Shown: piece by piece, positions 1 through 8,506 of the stretch
Layout of the letters: every line of letters begins with the position of its first letter
Position numbering within the stretch: the first letter of the stretch is position 1
Assembly: GCA_963835165.1 (NCBI GenBank)
Contig: CAWIGD010000037.1
Span: 124,001-188,000 of the forward strand
From: VAZQ01 sp963835165
GTDB lineage: Bacteria > Pseudomonadota > Alphaproteobacteria > Rhizobiales > Xanthobacteraceae
Length of the DNA stretch: 64,000 nt
Reading direction: 5' to 3'
Notes under the pieces: generated by a model
The model's input: the letters and a program-made list of their open reading frames with translations, nothing else
The model's database searches: none
What the model was told of the DNA's origin: nothing
Translations under genes and position numbers: made by a program

Positions 1-833
<833 letters not shown>

Positions 834-1187
834 GTCCTGGATATCCGCCGACTGACTTACTGAGGCTCTCTCGGTACTCGCTGGTCCTTGCGCAGCATGG
901 GCCGCCGCGTCGCTCGATGCCCGGCGAGCCTCGTTTGCCGTGCTTTTAGCGATGCCCCTACCCCCTGTCCAGGAAACCCGCCTCGCGTGGCCCGCAGCAG
1001 GAATTGTCCCGTCGCACAGGCCCTCTCCGCCCCGTGATAGCCGCCCGCCGCGCAGTCGCGGCATGGCTCCTGCGCTGACGGGGATCTGCCCTTACCGATG
1101 CGGCGCCGATCGATTATATAGGCGGCTTGCCCCACCCGCGCACTACGCCGCGCTCGCGGCGATCGCGCCAACACCTCCGGACCAAAG
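834..1187. other. Divergent intergenic region between alaS and metF-like gene
   Basis: About 350 bases with no convincing gene. It should carry the promoters of both divergent neighbours. Antisense reading frames here are arginine- and alanine-rich and have no recognisable domain, so they are read as GC-rich noise. No clear hairpin, T-box or other riboswitch-like structure was recognised. Confidence 0.5.
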
Positions 1188-2126
1188 ATGAATGCCATGC
1201 CGCGACAGCCGGCTTCGCGCCTGGAACAGCTGCTGCGCTCGCGCCAGTTCGTCATCACCGCCGAGATCGCGCCGCCGGTCTCATGCGACGCCGACGACCT
1301 CCTGCGCAAGGCACGGCCGCTCCGCGGCCTCGCGGATGCCGTCAACGTCACCGACGGCGCCAGCGCCCGCGCCAATCTGTCGGCGCCGATCGCGGCGGCG
1401 ATGCTGGCGCGCGAGGGCATCGAACCCGTCCTTCAGCTCACCTGCCGGGATCGCAACCGCATTGCCCTGCAGGCCGACCTCATGGGCGCGGCGGCTTGCG
1501 GCGTCCACAACCTGCTGTGCCTGACCGGAGATGATCCGAAGGCCGGCGATCAGCCCGACACCAAGGCGGTGTTCGATATCGACTCGACCACGCTGACGGC
1601 AACGGCGCGGGACCTGCGCGACAAGAGCGAGCTTCCTTCCGGACGCAAGGTTGCCGGCACCGCGCATTTCTTCCTCGGCGCCGCCGACGCGCCGATCGAC
1701 CCGCCCCCCGGCTGGCAGCCCGACAAGCTCGCCGCCAAGATGGCATCCGGCGCCGAATTCGCACAGACCCAGTTCTGCATGGATACCGCGATCGTGCGCC
1801 GCTATGCCGCCCGCCTCGCGCAACACGAGACCACGCGGGCGCTGTTCCTGCTGGTCGGGATCGCACCGCTGCGCTCCGCCAAGTCGGCGCGCTGGATGCA
1901 GAAGCACCTCTACGGCACCATCATCCCCGAGGCTCATCTCGAGCGCCTGGAACGGGCGGCCGATCCCGGCGCCGAAGGTGAGCGCATTGCAATCGAGCTG
2001 ATCGAGGAACTGGCGGCCATCCCCGGCGTTGCCGGCGTTCACATCATGGCGCCGGCCAACGAGGCCGCGGTACCCGCCGTCATCAGCGAGGCCCGCAAGC
2101 GGCTGCCGCAACGCCGGGCGGTCTAG
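1188..2126 (+). CDS. Methylenetetrahydrofolate reductase family protein (MetF-like)
   Basis: A 312-residue TIM-barrel protein of the MTHFR family, which reduces 5,10-methylene-THF to 5-methyl-THF with a flavin. Visible family segments are FVITAEIAPPVSCDAD near the N-terminus, VNVTDGASARANLS, the folate-site region LTCRDRNRIALQADLMGAA, and LCLTGDDPKAGD. Length fits the short bacterial form (about 300 aa). The divergent sequence suggests a paralog used in one-carbon chemistry rather than the only MetF of methionine synthesis; that is inference. The ATG at 1188 has a weak upstream GGACC-AAAG stretch; an in-frame ATG at 1197 is the alternative. Its TAG stop is the first base triplet of a palindromic repeat (2124-2163). 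Confidence 0.8.
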   Translation: MNAMPRQPASRLEQLLRSRQFVITAEIAPPVSCDADDLLRKARPLRGLADAVNVTDGASARANLSAPIAAAMLAREGIEPVLQLTCRDRNRIALQADLMGAAACGVHNLLCLTGDDPKAGDQPDTKAVFDIDSTTLTATARDLRDKSELPSGRKVAGTAHFFLGAADAPIDPPPGWQPDKLAAKMASGAEFAQTQFCMDTAIVRRYAARLAQHETTRALFLLVGIAPLRSAKSARWMQKHLYGTIIPEAHLERLERAADPGAEGERIAIELIEELAAIPGVAGVHIMAPANEAAVPAVISEARKRLPQRRAV

Positions 2127-2163
2127 AGCGGCTTCAGATTCGTTTGAATCAGAAACCGCTCTA
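2124..2163. repeat. Imperfect palindrome overlapping the metF-like stop codon
   Basis: TAGAGCGGCTTC-AGATTC and GAATC-AGAAACCGCTCTA form an inverted repeat around a short GTTT loop, with about two mismatches. The left end TAG is the stop codon of the upstream gene. Sequence of this type (TAGAGCGG...CCGCTCTA) is a familiar interspersed repeat in Bradyrhizobium-like genomes, and the bases that follow (to about 2255) resemble its usual degenerate continuation. It may also serve as a transcription terminator, though no T-run follows directly. Confidence 0.6.
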
Positions 2164-2339
2164 AATTTCTTGCATTTGACGCGCTTTCTGCTGAACGCGG
2201 TTTTTGCCGCGAGCCGGGTCCCGCTCCGCGCGAAGGCGCTCCAGGACCGTTGCAGGGCGCTCCCCCGTCACCCGCAGGGTTAGGGCGCCCGCGGGTCCAT
2301 TTTCTTTGCAACACTCACTACGTTCTTTGCAAAGCCATG

Positions 2340-2363
2340 GATTGCCGGAGGCAAATCCGGCAA
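2340..2363. repeat. Perfect 9-bp inverted repeat downstream of recA
   Basis: ATTGCCGGA and TCCGGCAAT flank a 6-base loop 43-66 bases after the recA stop. No U-run follows on the recA strand, so this is better read as a member of the common GCCGG...CCGGC interspersed hairpins than as a classical intrinsic terminator. It could still protect the recA mRNA end. Confidence 0.5.
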
Positions 2364-2405
2364 TGACGGTCGGGGGAGCTCAGCAGAGAAACACCGGGGA
2401 CGGGC

Positions 2406-3485
2406 TTATTCTTCCGCCGCGTCGTCGTCTTTGTTCTCGTCGCCGGCCAGGATCTTTTCGGCGATGAGGCCGGAGTTCTGCCGGATCGCGGTCTCGATCT
2501 TGGCGGCGATGTCGGGATTATCCTTGAGAAATCCCTTGGCGTTCTCGCGGCCCTGGCCGATGCGCTGGCTGTCATAGGAGAACCAGGAGCCGGACTTTTC
2601 CACCACGCCGGCCTTCACCCCGAGGTCGATGAGCTCGCCGTTCTTCGACACGCCTTCGCCATACATGATGTCGAACTCGACTTGCTTGAACGGCGGCGCA
2701 AGCTTGTTCTTGACCACCTTGACGCGGGTCTGGTTGCCGACCACTTCGTCGCGCTCCTTGATCGCGCCGATCCGGCGGATGTCGAGACGCACCGACGCGT
2801 AGAATTTGAGCGCATGACCACCGGTGGTGGTCTCGGGCGAGCCATACATCACGCCGATCTTCATGCGGATCTGGTTGATGAAGATCACCATGGTGTTGGA
2901 ACGGTTGATCGAGGCGGTCAGCTTGCGCAGTGCCTGGCTCATCAACCGCGCCTGCAGGCCGGGCTGGCTGTCGCCCATCTCGCCCTCGAGCTCGGCGCGA
3001 GGAACCAATGCCGCCACCGAATCGATGACGAGCACATCGACCGCGCCCGAGCGCACCAGCGTGTCCGCAATCTCGAGCGCCTGCTCACCGGCGTCGGGCT
3101 GGGAGATCAGCAGATCGTCGACGTTGACGCCGAGCTTGCGCGCATAGATCGGGTCCAGCGCGTGCTCGGCATCGATAAAGGCGCAGATGCCGCCCTTCTT
3201 CTGTGCTTCCGCCAGGCAATGCAGCGCCAGCGTGGTCTTGCCGGAGGACTCCGGCCCGTAGATCTCGACCACGCGGCCGCGCGGCAATCCGCCGATCCCG
3301 AGTGCGATGTCGAGCCCGAGCGAGCCCGTGGACACGGTGTCCACATCCATCGATTTGTCGTTCTTGCCGAGCCGCATGATCGAGCCCTTGCCGAAATTGC
3401 GCTCGATCTGGGAGAGCGCGGCATCCAGGGCCTTCGATTTATCCATCGGGGAACCTTCAACGAGACGTAGCGCAGCCGTAGCCAT
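2406..3485 (-). CDS. recA: Recombinase A
   Basis: Central recombinase and SOS co-protease: it forms ATP-dependent filaments on single-stranded DNA and stimulates LexA self-cleavage. The product is 359 aa, with Walker A GPESSGKT at about residues 77-84, the Walker B region DVLVIDSVAAL, the loop segment NQIRMKIGVMYGSPE, and an acidic C-terminus (NKDDDAAEE). The start at 3485 is preferred over an upstream GTG (3494) and an internal ATG (3446) because AAGGAG lies eight bases before it. An alphaproteobacterial SOS box lies about 80 bases upstream. The gene is complete and standard. Confidence 0.98.
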   Translation of the reverse strand: MATAALRLVEGSPMDKSKALDAALSQIERNFGKGSIMRLGKNDKSMDVDTVSTGSLGLDIALGIGGLPRGRVVEIYGPESSGKTTLALHCLAEAQKKGGICAFIDAEHALDPIYARKLGVNVDDLLISQPDAGEQALEIADTLVRSGAVDVLVIDSVAALVPRAELEGEMGDSQPGLQARLMSQALRKLTASINRSNTMVIFINQIRMKIGVMYGSPETTTGGHALKFYASVRLDIRRIGAIKERDEVVGNQTRVKVVKNKLAPPFKQVEFDIMYGEGVSKNGELIDLGVKAGVVEKSGSWFSYDSQRIGQGRENAKGFLKDNPDIAAKIETAIRQNSGLIAEKILAGDENKDDDAAEE

Positions 3486-3563
3486 TGCTCCCACTCCTTA
3501 TGACCGTGATTCGAAAAACCAACAACGAACAGCACCCCGGGCAATGTACATGGTTTGTTCTCT

Positions 3564-3578
3564 GTTCGCAATATGTTC
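3564..3578 (-). promoter_or_regulatory. LexA (SOS) box of recA
   Basis: The plus strand reads GTTC-GCAATAT-GTTC, a perfect match to the direct repeat GTTC-N7-GTTC recognised by alphaproteobacterial LexA. It lies 79 bases upstream of the recA ATG. A further GTTC at 3557-3560 precedes it. Expected role: repression of recA until DNA damage. Confidence 0.85.
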
Positions 3579-3687
3579 TTTTACAAAAAGCGGTACTGAC
3601 CGGGTTTATGGTCGAGTGGCCGGATTTGAAAATGGCAGTGGCCGGATTTGGAGTACGATGTCCCGGTATAGGCACGAAAGCGAAGCG

Positions 3688-3852
3688 ATGACCTTGACCC
3701 TGACCCACGCTGCCGCTGCGGCCGCTGGTTTGGCGCTATTTGTCACGTGGTTCGCGGTCAGTCCGAAAGGGCTGCTGAAGGGCCTTGTCCCTGCTGTTGC
3801 GCTCGCCGTCGCCGCCGCGCTCCTCATAACAGTAGCCCGCAGCCTCGGTTGA
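3688..3852 (+). CDS. Small hydrophobic membrane protein (54 aa)
   Basis: Begins MTLTLTHAAAAAAG and contains two hydrophobic segments, roughly residues 7-24 and 33-50, separated by a short basic loop (SPKGLLKG). This looks like a two-helix inner-membrane miniprotein. AAGCG lies just before the ATG, so the ribosome binding site is weak. A strong hairpin terminator follows seven bases after the stop, which supports expression as a single gene. No family is recognised and no function is proposed. Confidence 0.55.
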   Translation: MTLTLTHAAAAAAGLALFVTWFAVSPKGLLKGLVPAVALAVAAALLITVARSLG

Positions 3853-3859
3853 CGAAGTG

Positions 3860-3881
3860 AGGCCGCCCTAGTTGGCGGCCT
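3860..3881 (+). terminator. Hairpin terminator after the 54-aa membrane protein gene
   Basis: AGGCCGCC and GGCGGCCT form a perfect 8-bp stem around CTAGTT. The downstream run is T-rich rather than a clean T-tract, so termination is likely but not certain. Confidence 0.6.
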
Positions 3882-4045
3882 ACTCCTGCTTTAGCTCTTT
3901 ATGGAGAGCTGCGTCATCCATCCCATCTGCGTTGGGAGGGGCGTGCTGGCCGGGTTTGACCTTGGCTGGTCCGCGTCACTGACTTCGGAGATTTCCACCA
4001 CCTTCAGGCTCAGCCAATGGCCCATTCAGACTCGGCCAATGGCCG

Positions 4046-4333
4046 CTACGAGACCGCACGCACTCCTGGGCCATTGGCGGATCGTGCCCGGCGCAGAACC
4101 GCGACGATCTCGTCGCGACTGCATGCGATGGCCCCTCGCGCGATGGCGCGGCGCCGTTCGTATGCTGTGAGATCGTAATGGGGAACCGAGGTCCGCGGCG
4201 GACCTTGATACGACAGCGGGTTGATGCCGAGCGCCGACGCGAACCTATGCAGTTCGTCGATGTCGTCGGCCAGCAAATGCGCCCATTGCAGGCCCTGCCA
4301 GCGCCAAATCGCATCGTCCACGTAAAGCGCCAC
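4046..4333 (-). CDS. DUF4031 domain protein
   Basis: A 95-residue protein starting at a GTG and reading VALYVDDAIWRWQG. It carries the DUF4031 signature: WAHLLADDIDELHRFA, then the QGPPRTSVPHYDLT segment and a final basic stretch RRRAIARGAI. The family is widespread and uncharacterised. The GTG at 4333 is chosen because the domain begins there; an upstream extension to 4459 is cysteine/glycine/arginine-rich and looks untranslated. It stands alone, with 225 bases of non-coding DNA on the 5' side. Function unknown. Confidence 0.8.
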   Translation of the reverse strand: MALYVDDAIWRWQGLQWAHLLADDIDELHRFASALGINPLSYQGPPRTSVPHYDLTAYERRRAIARGAIACSRDEIVAVLRRARSANGPGVRAVS

Positions 4334-4558
4334 GTCCCGTCCGCTGCGTTGCCCCAGCCCGAGGCGGCCGGAGAGCCTCCGAGTCCGCTTTGCCGTCAGG
4401 CACATTCCGCCGCCGCCACACTCGCACCGTGTGCCGGCGACGTCATGGGAACTCGGCATGGAACCGCAGCCTACAATCGTTCCTGCGCCTGTTCCAGGAA
4501 CCTTTAGCCGGGATTGCCGTTGAACTCACTCGGGTGGGGGCAGGTCAGGCACAGTGCC

Positions 4559-4753
4559 ATGATCCTTTTGGATGCATATCAGGAACGCGCAAGCGAATGC
4601 CTGCAATTGGTGGAGCGCTCCCACGACGTGGCGGAGCGGACGAGGTGGCGCGAGCTGGCCTTGTGCTGGCTGCGGCTCTCCGATCACGCCGAGCAGTTTC
4701 GCCGCAAGCTGACGCATTCAGACGGGATCCGCGCGGGCCTGACGATCGGCTAG
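4559..4753 (+). CDS. Small helical protein, first of a tandem pair (64 aa)
   Basis: Reads MILLDAYQERASECLQLVER, then RTRWRELALCWLRLSDHAEQF. This is the short Y-x-x-x-A-x-E-C plus W-x-x-LA-x-x-W-x-x-L-x-x-x-AE pattern common in Hyphomicrobiales hypothetical proteins of about 60-80 aa. It is predicted to be an all-helical hairpin. The next gene, 12 bases downstream, has the same layout, so the two are probably tandem paralogs in one transcript. Function unknown. Confidence 0.65.
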   Translation: MILLDAYQERASECLQLVERSHDVAERTRWRELALCWLRLSDHAEQFRRKLTHSDGIRAGLTIG

Positions 4754-4765
4754 GAGCGCCCGCCC

Positions 4766-4990
4766 ATGCATCTGTCCCGTATCAATCCTTCCGACGAATT
4801 CCTTCGACACGCCGCCGACTGTCAGCAGATGGCCAGATTTACCCGTGATCCCGCGAGCAAGGCGACGTGGAGCCGGATGGCCGAGCGCTGGCGGCATTGC
4901 GCCGAGGTGTTCCAGAGCCAGCGTCCGCCGGTGCCGCCGTCGAGACGGCAAACCGCGCAATCCCGCCGACGCAGCGCCGCCCTGGCCTAA
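4766..4990 (+). CDS. Small helical protein, second of a tandem pair (74 aa)
   Basis: The protein begins MHLSRINPSDEFLRHAADC and continues WSRMAERWRHCAEVFQ, aligning with its upstream neighbour on the A-x-x-C and W-x-x-MA-x-x-W-x-x-x-AE positions. The tail is basic and proline-rich (PPVPPSRRQTAQSRRR), which the first copy lacks. It probably shares a transcript with the upstream paralog. No function is known. Confidence 0.65.
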   Translation: MHLSRINPSDEFLRHAADCQQMARFTRDPASKATWSRMAERWRHCAEVFQSQRPPVPPSRRQTAQSRRRSAALA

Positions 4991-5054
4991 GGGCCGAATT
5001 CGCAGCGTGCGCGGCAGGGACGGCGGCGCGCTCTGCCATCCGAAGCTGTGGCGA

Positions 5055-5480
5055 TCAGGGCGACCCGCCGCGATCCTTCTTACCCGCCGTCTCGACCGAC
5101 TTGGGGCCGCTGGTTTCGAGCGCGAGCAGGTTTCCCAGCGCGGTCGAGAGGTCGTCGGGCGTATACGGCTTCGGCAGAAAGCCAAACGGATCGGCGAACA
5201 TTGCGCGCATTCCGTCGGTCACCCCCTGGCCGGTCGTGTAGAGCACCGGCAATCCCGGCTTCTGGGCGGCAATGCCTTTTGCAAGCTGCAGACCGCCTTC
5301 GAGGTCTTGCTGCAACCCGATGTCGGTGAACAGCAAATCCACATCCGGGCGTTCCTGCACCACGGCAAGAGCCTGTTCAGCCGTGCCCGCCGTCAATGTT
5401 TCGTGGCCCAGGTCCTGGATGATGGCCTCGGCCAAAACCCGTACCTGCTCTTCGTCTTCGACGATGAGAACAACAGCCAT
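5055..5480 (-). CDS. Single-domain response regulator (receiver only)
   Basis: A 141-residue CheY-like receiver with no output domain. It starts MAVVLIVEDEEQVRVLAE with the acidic pocket EDEE. The phospho-acceptor is the Asp in LLFTDIGL, near residue 53; the conserved Thr lies in LYTTGQG and the Lys in FLPKPYTPDD. The start at 5480 is chosen because the domain begins there. The C-terminal 20 residues are basic and disordered. No kinase is adjacent. Such proteins in this order often act in phosphorelays or as phosphate sinks; that role is inference. Confidence 0.88.
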   Translation of the reverse strand: MAVVLIVEDEEQVRVLAEAIIQDLGHETLTAGTAEQALAVVQERPDVDLLFTDIGLQQDLEGGLQLAKGIAAQKPGLPVLYTTGQGVTDGMRAMFADPFGFLPKPYTPDDLSTALGNLLALETSGPKSVETAGKKDRGGSP

Positions 5481-5605
5481 GACCCCTGCCCTGCTTTGTA
5501 CGCTAGCGCACCAACGGAGCGGATAGAGAGATGGTTCCAGAAAATCCCGTGCTTGGCGACCGAATAGATCAGGCCCCGCCGCGCGTGCCCTCAAAGCGGG
5601 GCAGA

Positions 5606-5664
5606 CAAGAAAAAACCCCGCCGGGCGGGGTTCAAGTCTTAGGAGGAAACGCCCGTGACCGGGC
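5606..5664 (-). ncRNA. Candidate small RNA with anti-Shine-Dalgarno linker
   Basis: Read on the minus strand, a GCCCG-GTCA-CGGGC hairpin (5651-5664) is followed by a single-stranded GTTTCCTCCTAAG linker. A strong GC stem (AACCCCGCC/GGCGGGGTT) and six T residues come next. The linker contains CCUCCU, complementary to ribosome binding sites, as in several families of trans-acting sRNAs in Rhizobiales. A possible promoter lies immediately upstream. No protein gene ends close enough to explain the terminator. The transcript would be about 60 nt. Identification rests on structure only. Confidence 0.55.
5614..5632 (-). terminator. Rho-independent terminator of the candidate sRNA
   Basis: AACCCCGCC and GGCGGGGTT form a nine-base stem around one base. 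On the minus strand it is followed by TTTTTT, the classical intrinsic terminator form. Confidence 0.8.
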
Positions 5665-5670
5665 AAGGAA

Positions 5671-5698
5671 AAGTTATCAAACCATCGCCTGTTGCCAA
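5671..5698 (-). promoter_or_regulatory. Putative promoter of the candidate sRNA
   Basis: On the minus strand, TTGGCA (5693-5698) and TAACTT (5671-5676) are separated by 16 bases, a plausible -35/-10 pair. Predicted initiation at about 5664 falls on the first base of the 5' hairpin. This is a pattern match only. Confidence 0.4.
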
Positions 5699-5742
5699 CC
5701 CCTGAGTCAGCGTCCGGCGCATTCTCCCTGAGTGTGTTGCCT

Positions 5743-5831
5743 TTGCGCGACAGCCCGTCACGGGGCAGCCACGACATCGAATAGTCCGGGCGCCGCCATG
5801 ACCGCCGCGTAGCGCCCGGCCGGATCGAGCG
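5743..5831 (-). pseudogene. Duplicated 3' end of the FmdE-like gene
   Basis: These ~89 bases are nearly identical to 7810-7898, which covers the last 25 or so codons and the stop of the intact FmdE-like gene. The copy still encodes LDPAGRYAAVMAAPGLFDV. Upstream of the match the frame loses any resemblance to FmdE, so this is a fragment, not a gene. The two copies bracket the FG-GAP repeat gene. From 5832 to 6028 nothing else was recognised. Confidence 0.75.
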
Positions 5832-6028
5832 TCATCGGTTCCAGTCCTCTTCGGCCTCGCGCTTCACCGCCGGCGCCGCCGGGTTCTTCATTTGAGCCAG
5901 TCGCGCGAGTTCGCTCACCCGCGCGAGGCAAGCTGAACATGACGGCTGCCTCTACACGTTTTGGTTCGTGGTGGGCGTATAGCCATCGCTCCCAGTAACG
6001 TTCGCGATGCCTTGCAGAGCCGCCGCCG

Positions 6029-7503
6029 TCACGCGATGACGTGCCAGTCACTCCCCGGATTGAACGAGCCGGCCGCTCCTGTGGCGAGGAAGCTCATGCC
6101 GTCCATGAACCAGATTGCCGGCGTGCCATCGTCGGCCTGCCACAGGATGTCGGACCGTTGATCGATATTGTAGTCGCCGGTGCCCACGATGTGCCAGCTC
6201 GGCCCCGGATTGAACGGACCGACGGCACCAACTGCAATGGCATTCATGCCATTCATCAGCCAGATCGCGGGCGTGCCGTCGCTGTTCTGCCACAGGATGT
6301 CGGACCTGCCGTCGTCATTGAAGTCGCCGGTGCCCTTGATCTGCCAGCTCGGTCCCGGATTGAACGGACCGGCAGGGCCGTTGGTCAGCACGGTCAACCC
6401 GTTCATCAGCCAGATCGCCGGCGTGCCGTCGCTGTTCTGCCACAGGATGTCGGACCTGCCGTCGTTATTGAAGTCGCCGGTGCCCTTGATCTGCCAGCTC
6501 GGCCCAGGATTGAACGCTCCGGCAGCGCCGTTGGTCAGCACATTGACATACCGTTCATCAGCCAAATCGCCGGCATGCCGTTGTCGTTCTGCCACAGGAT
6601 GTCGGCCGGGCCGTCGAAGTTGAAGTCGCCGGTGCCCTTGATGTGCCAGTCCGGCCCCGGATTGGTGCCGACCGCGCCGAGGGTGACGGCGGCGAGGCCG
6701 TTCATCCGCCACATCGCCGGCGTGCCATCGTTGTTCTGCCACAGGATGTCGGACCTGCCGTCGAAGTCGAAGTCGGCATCGCCCTTGACGTGCCAGCTCG
6801 GCCCCGGATTGAACGGCCATGGCCCGTTGGGTCCGGCGGCACCGACCGACGTGGCGGTGAAGCCGTCCATCAGCCAGATTCCGGCCGTGCCGTCGTTGCT
6901 CTGCCACAGGATGTCGGACGCGCTGCCGGTGAGGGTGCCGTTGAAATCGTGCGGCTTGCAGATGCCGTTCAAGGTGGCCTGGATGCCGAAGTCGTTAAGG
7001 GTGCCGGAATCCGGCGAGGCATCGTCCCGGACGAAAAGGGTCCAGGTCGTATTGTCGATCCATTTGCCGCCGAAGCTCCCATCGAGGGTGGCGGCGCCGT
7101 TGGGTGCCGGATGGTTGATGACGAGGCTCGGCGATACGCCGGCCCAGTTGCTGTTCGCTTCCGCGAAACTGTAGTCCGCGGGCCGGTATGTGCCCGAGGC
7201 GATGCTACCGCTATCCGGCAACACCAGGCTAGCGGAGTCCCTGATGGTGTAGTTCTGGTTGCTGATGGCGGTGCCGCCGCCGGCATCGGACCAGAACGCC
7301 AGATTGGTTCCGTCCGGGCCGACGAACAGGAAATCCAGGTCGTCGGGAAACGTGTGCGACAGCCCGGTGAGGGTGATGCTGAGCGTCTTGACCCGCGCCC
7401 ACAGCCCGAAAGTGGTTAAGTCGAATGACCGCGAAACCGTGGCTGCGTCCGTGATCGCGAGAACGCCGCCAGGGTCGCTGAACGTCAGGACACCGAGAGA
7501 CAT
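6029..7503 (-). pseudogene. FG-GAP/VCBS-like repeat protein with P-domain-like N-terminus, frameshifted
   Basis: Starts MSLGVLTFSDPGGVLA at 7503. The first ~190 residues resemble the proprotein-convertase P domain (GLSHTFPDDLDFLFVGPDG). Six ~50-residue repeats of the form DGRSDILWQNNDGTPAIWLM with FNPGPSWHIKGTGDF follow, which are calcium-binding beta-propeller type units found in surface or secreted proteins. Near 6548 the frame ends early (MSMC-stop), while the next repeats continue in another frame. Comparison with the neighbouring repeat shows one base missing. No signal peptide is obvious. It could be a real null allele or a consensus error in a repetitive tract. Confidence 0.75.
6045..6900. 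repeat. About six tandem ~150-bp repeats inside the FG-GAP gene
   Basis: The blocks TGCCACAGGATGTCGG and CCCGGATTGAACG recur about every 150 bases, each encoding one VCBS-type unit. The central copies are nearly identical at DNA level, which points to recent expansion or gene conversion. Such a tract is prone to recombination and misassembly. Confidence 0.7.
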
Positions 7504-7682
7504 GGCAAGTCTCCGCTGATATCCACCCAGGCCTATTCGTGGCAAAGCGGGCTGGTTTGTGCAAGTAACCGCTTCGGCGCAAGGCGACGCAAGCGCGGCG
7601 CTCGGGCGTCACCCCGTCGAGCGCAGCCAGCGCCAACGCTGCGGCCAGGACATATCGCGCCAACGCTCAGCGGCAGGCGCTG

Positions 7683-7802
7683 GTCCTTCTGCCAATCGGT
7701 GGTCAGCAGCACGCCGGCGAGGTGGCCGCCGGACGAATGACCGCAGACGTAGAGCCGCTCGGCATCCCCGCCGAAACTCGCGGCGTTGCGGTAGACCCAG
7801 GC
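7683..7802 (-). pseudogene. Internal fragment of an alpha/beta hydrolase gene
   Basis: These 120 bases match 8876-8995 almost exactly, the part of the intact hydrolase that holds the nucleophile motif. The fragment encodes WVYRNAASFGGDAERLYV and GHSSGGHLAG, with no coherent frame on either side. From 7504 to 7682 there is no recognisable gene. The fragment abuts the 3' end of the FmdE-like gene, so this junction is rearranged debris. Confidence 0.8.
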
Positions 7803-7824
7803 GTTGCCGTTGCGCCACAGCCCC

Positions 7825-8322
7825 TCACGGGGCAGCCGCGACATCGAATAGTCCAGGCGCCGCCATGACCGCCGCGTAGCGCCCGGCCGGATCGAGCGCC
7901 TTGTTCCAGTCTGCGATCTTGCCCATCCATTCGTCCGAGATGCTGTAGCGCACGCCCGCGCCACTCTTGCGATCGCGGACGATGACCACCGCGAGCAGTC
8001 CGGGCGGCGCTTTTTCGGCGGCGACCTGCAAAGTCCCCTGCCCCGGACTTGCCTGGGTCGCGAGCATCACGCCGTCGGCGATGCAGGGACAGGGCGCCTT
8101 CTCACCGGTGTAGAAGGTGACCGTCACGCCCCGCGGCTCGGCCTTGAGCCGCTCGAGCGCATCGAGCCCGATGCGAATGCCGGCGGGGATGAAGGCGCCA
8201 AATCCGCCGTGCACCCGGGCGCCGAGCTTGATCCACTCCTCCGGCGTCTCGGCGTGGCCCGCAGACAAAGCCAGCGTTCCGCCCACGACAGCGAGCAGCG
8301 CGACGCAGGATGTGAGCTTCAT
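7825..8322 (-). CDS. Exported FmdE-like (formylmethanofuran dehydrogenase subunit E family) protein
   Basis: A 165-residue protein with a clear signal peptide (MKLTSCVALLAVVGGTLALS, cut after GHA). The mature part resembles the FmdE domain: ARVHGGFGAFIPAGIRIGL matches the H-G-H-x-C-P-G-x-x-x-G-x-R region, though the Cys is lost, and CPCIADGVMLATQASPGQG matches the second metal-site segment. FmdE homologs occur far beyond methanogens; no formylmethanofuran pathway is seen here. The ATG at 8322 is chosen for the signal peptide and the GGAG nine bases before it. Export and a degenerate metal site suggest a binding or maturation role; this is inference. Confidence 0.6.
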   Translation of the reverse strand: MKLTSCVALLAVVGGTLALSAGHAETPEEWIKLGARVHGGFGAFIPAGIRIGLDALERLKAEPRGVTVTFYTGEKAPCPCIADGVMLATQASPGQGTLQVAAEKAPPGLLAVVIVRDRKSGAGVRYSISDEWMGKIADWNKALDPAGRYAAVMAAPGLFDVAAAP

Positions 8323-8506
8323 CGATGCAATCTCCGTCATCGCCGCCGGCATCCGAGCGTGTGCAGCGCGCTCGGCGGCGAGCCGGGATCTGCCCGCGCG
8401 AGTAAGACGTTGTCAAGCGATCGTCATACCGGCTGGGTGACGCGATCCTGCGACGGCGCCAATGCGTCCGCAATGCCGGATCGTCCGCGTTGGGTGGAGA
8501 GTGATG

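Noticed and set aside
857..1420. 187-aa antisense reading frame between alaS and the metF-like gene
   Set aside because: Arginine- and alanine-rich, overlaps the start of the metF-like gene on the other strand, and has no domain or ribosome binding site.
3615..3649. Two copies of GTGGCCGGATTTG upstream of the 54-aa membrane protein gene
   Set aside because: The repeat is short and its position fits no known operator, so chance is not excluded.
4845..5567. 240-aa plus-strand frame over the response regulator
   Set aside because: Antisense to a clear receiver domain, with no domain of its own; typical shadow of a GC-rich gene.
5641..5704. 16-codon plus-strand frame preceded by AGGAGG
   Set aside because: The AGGAGG is the complement of the sRNA linker, and the frame is too short and untypical. 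The minus-strand sRNA with its own terminator explains the region better.
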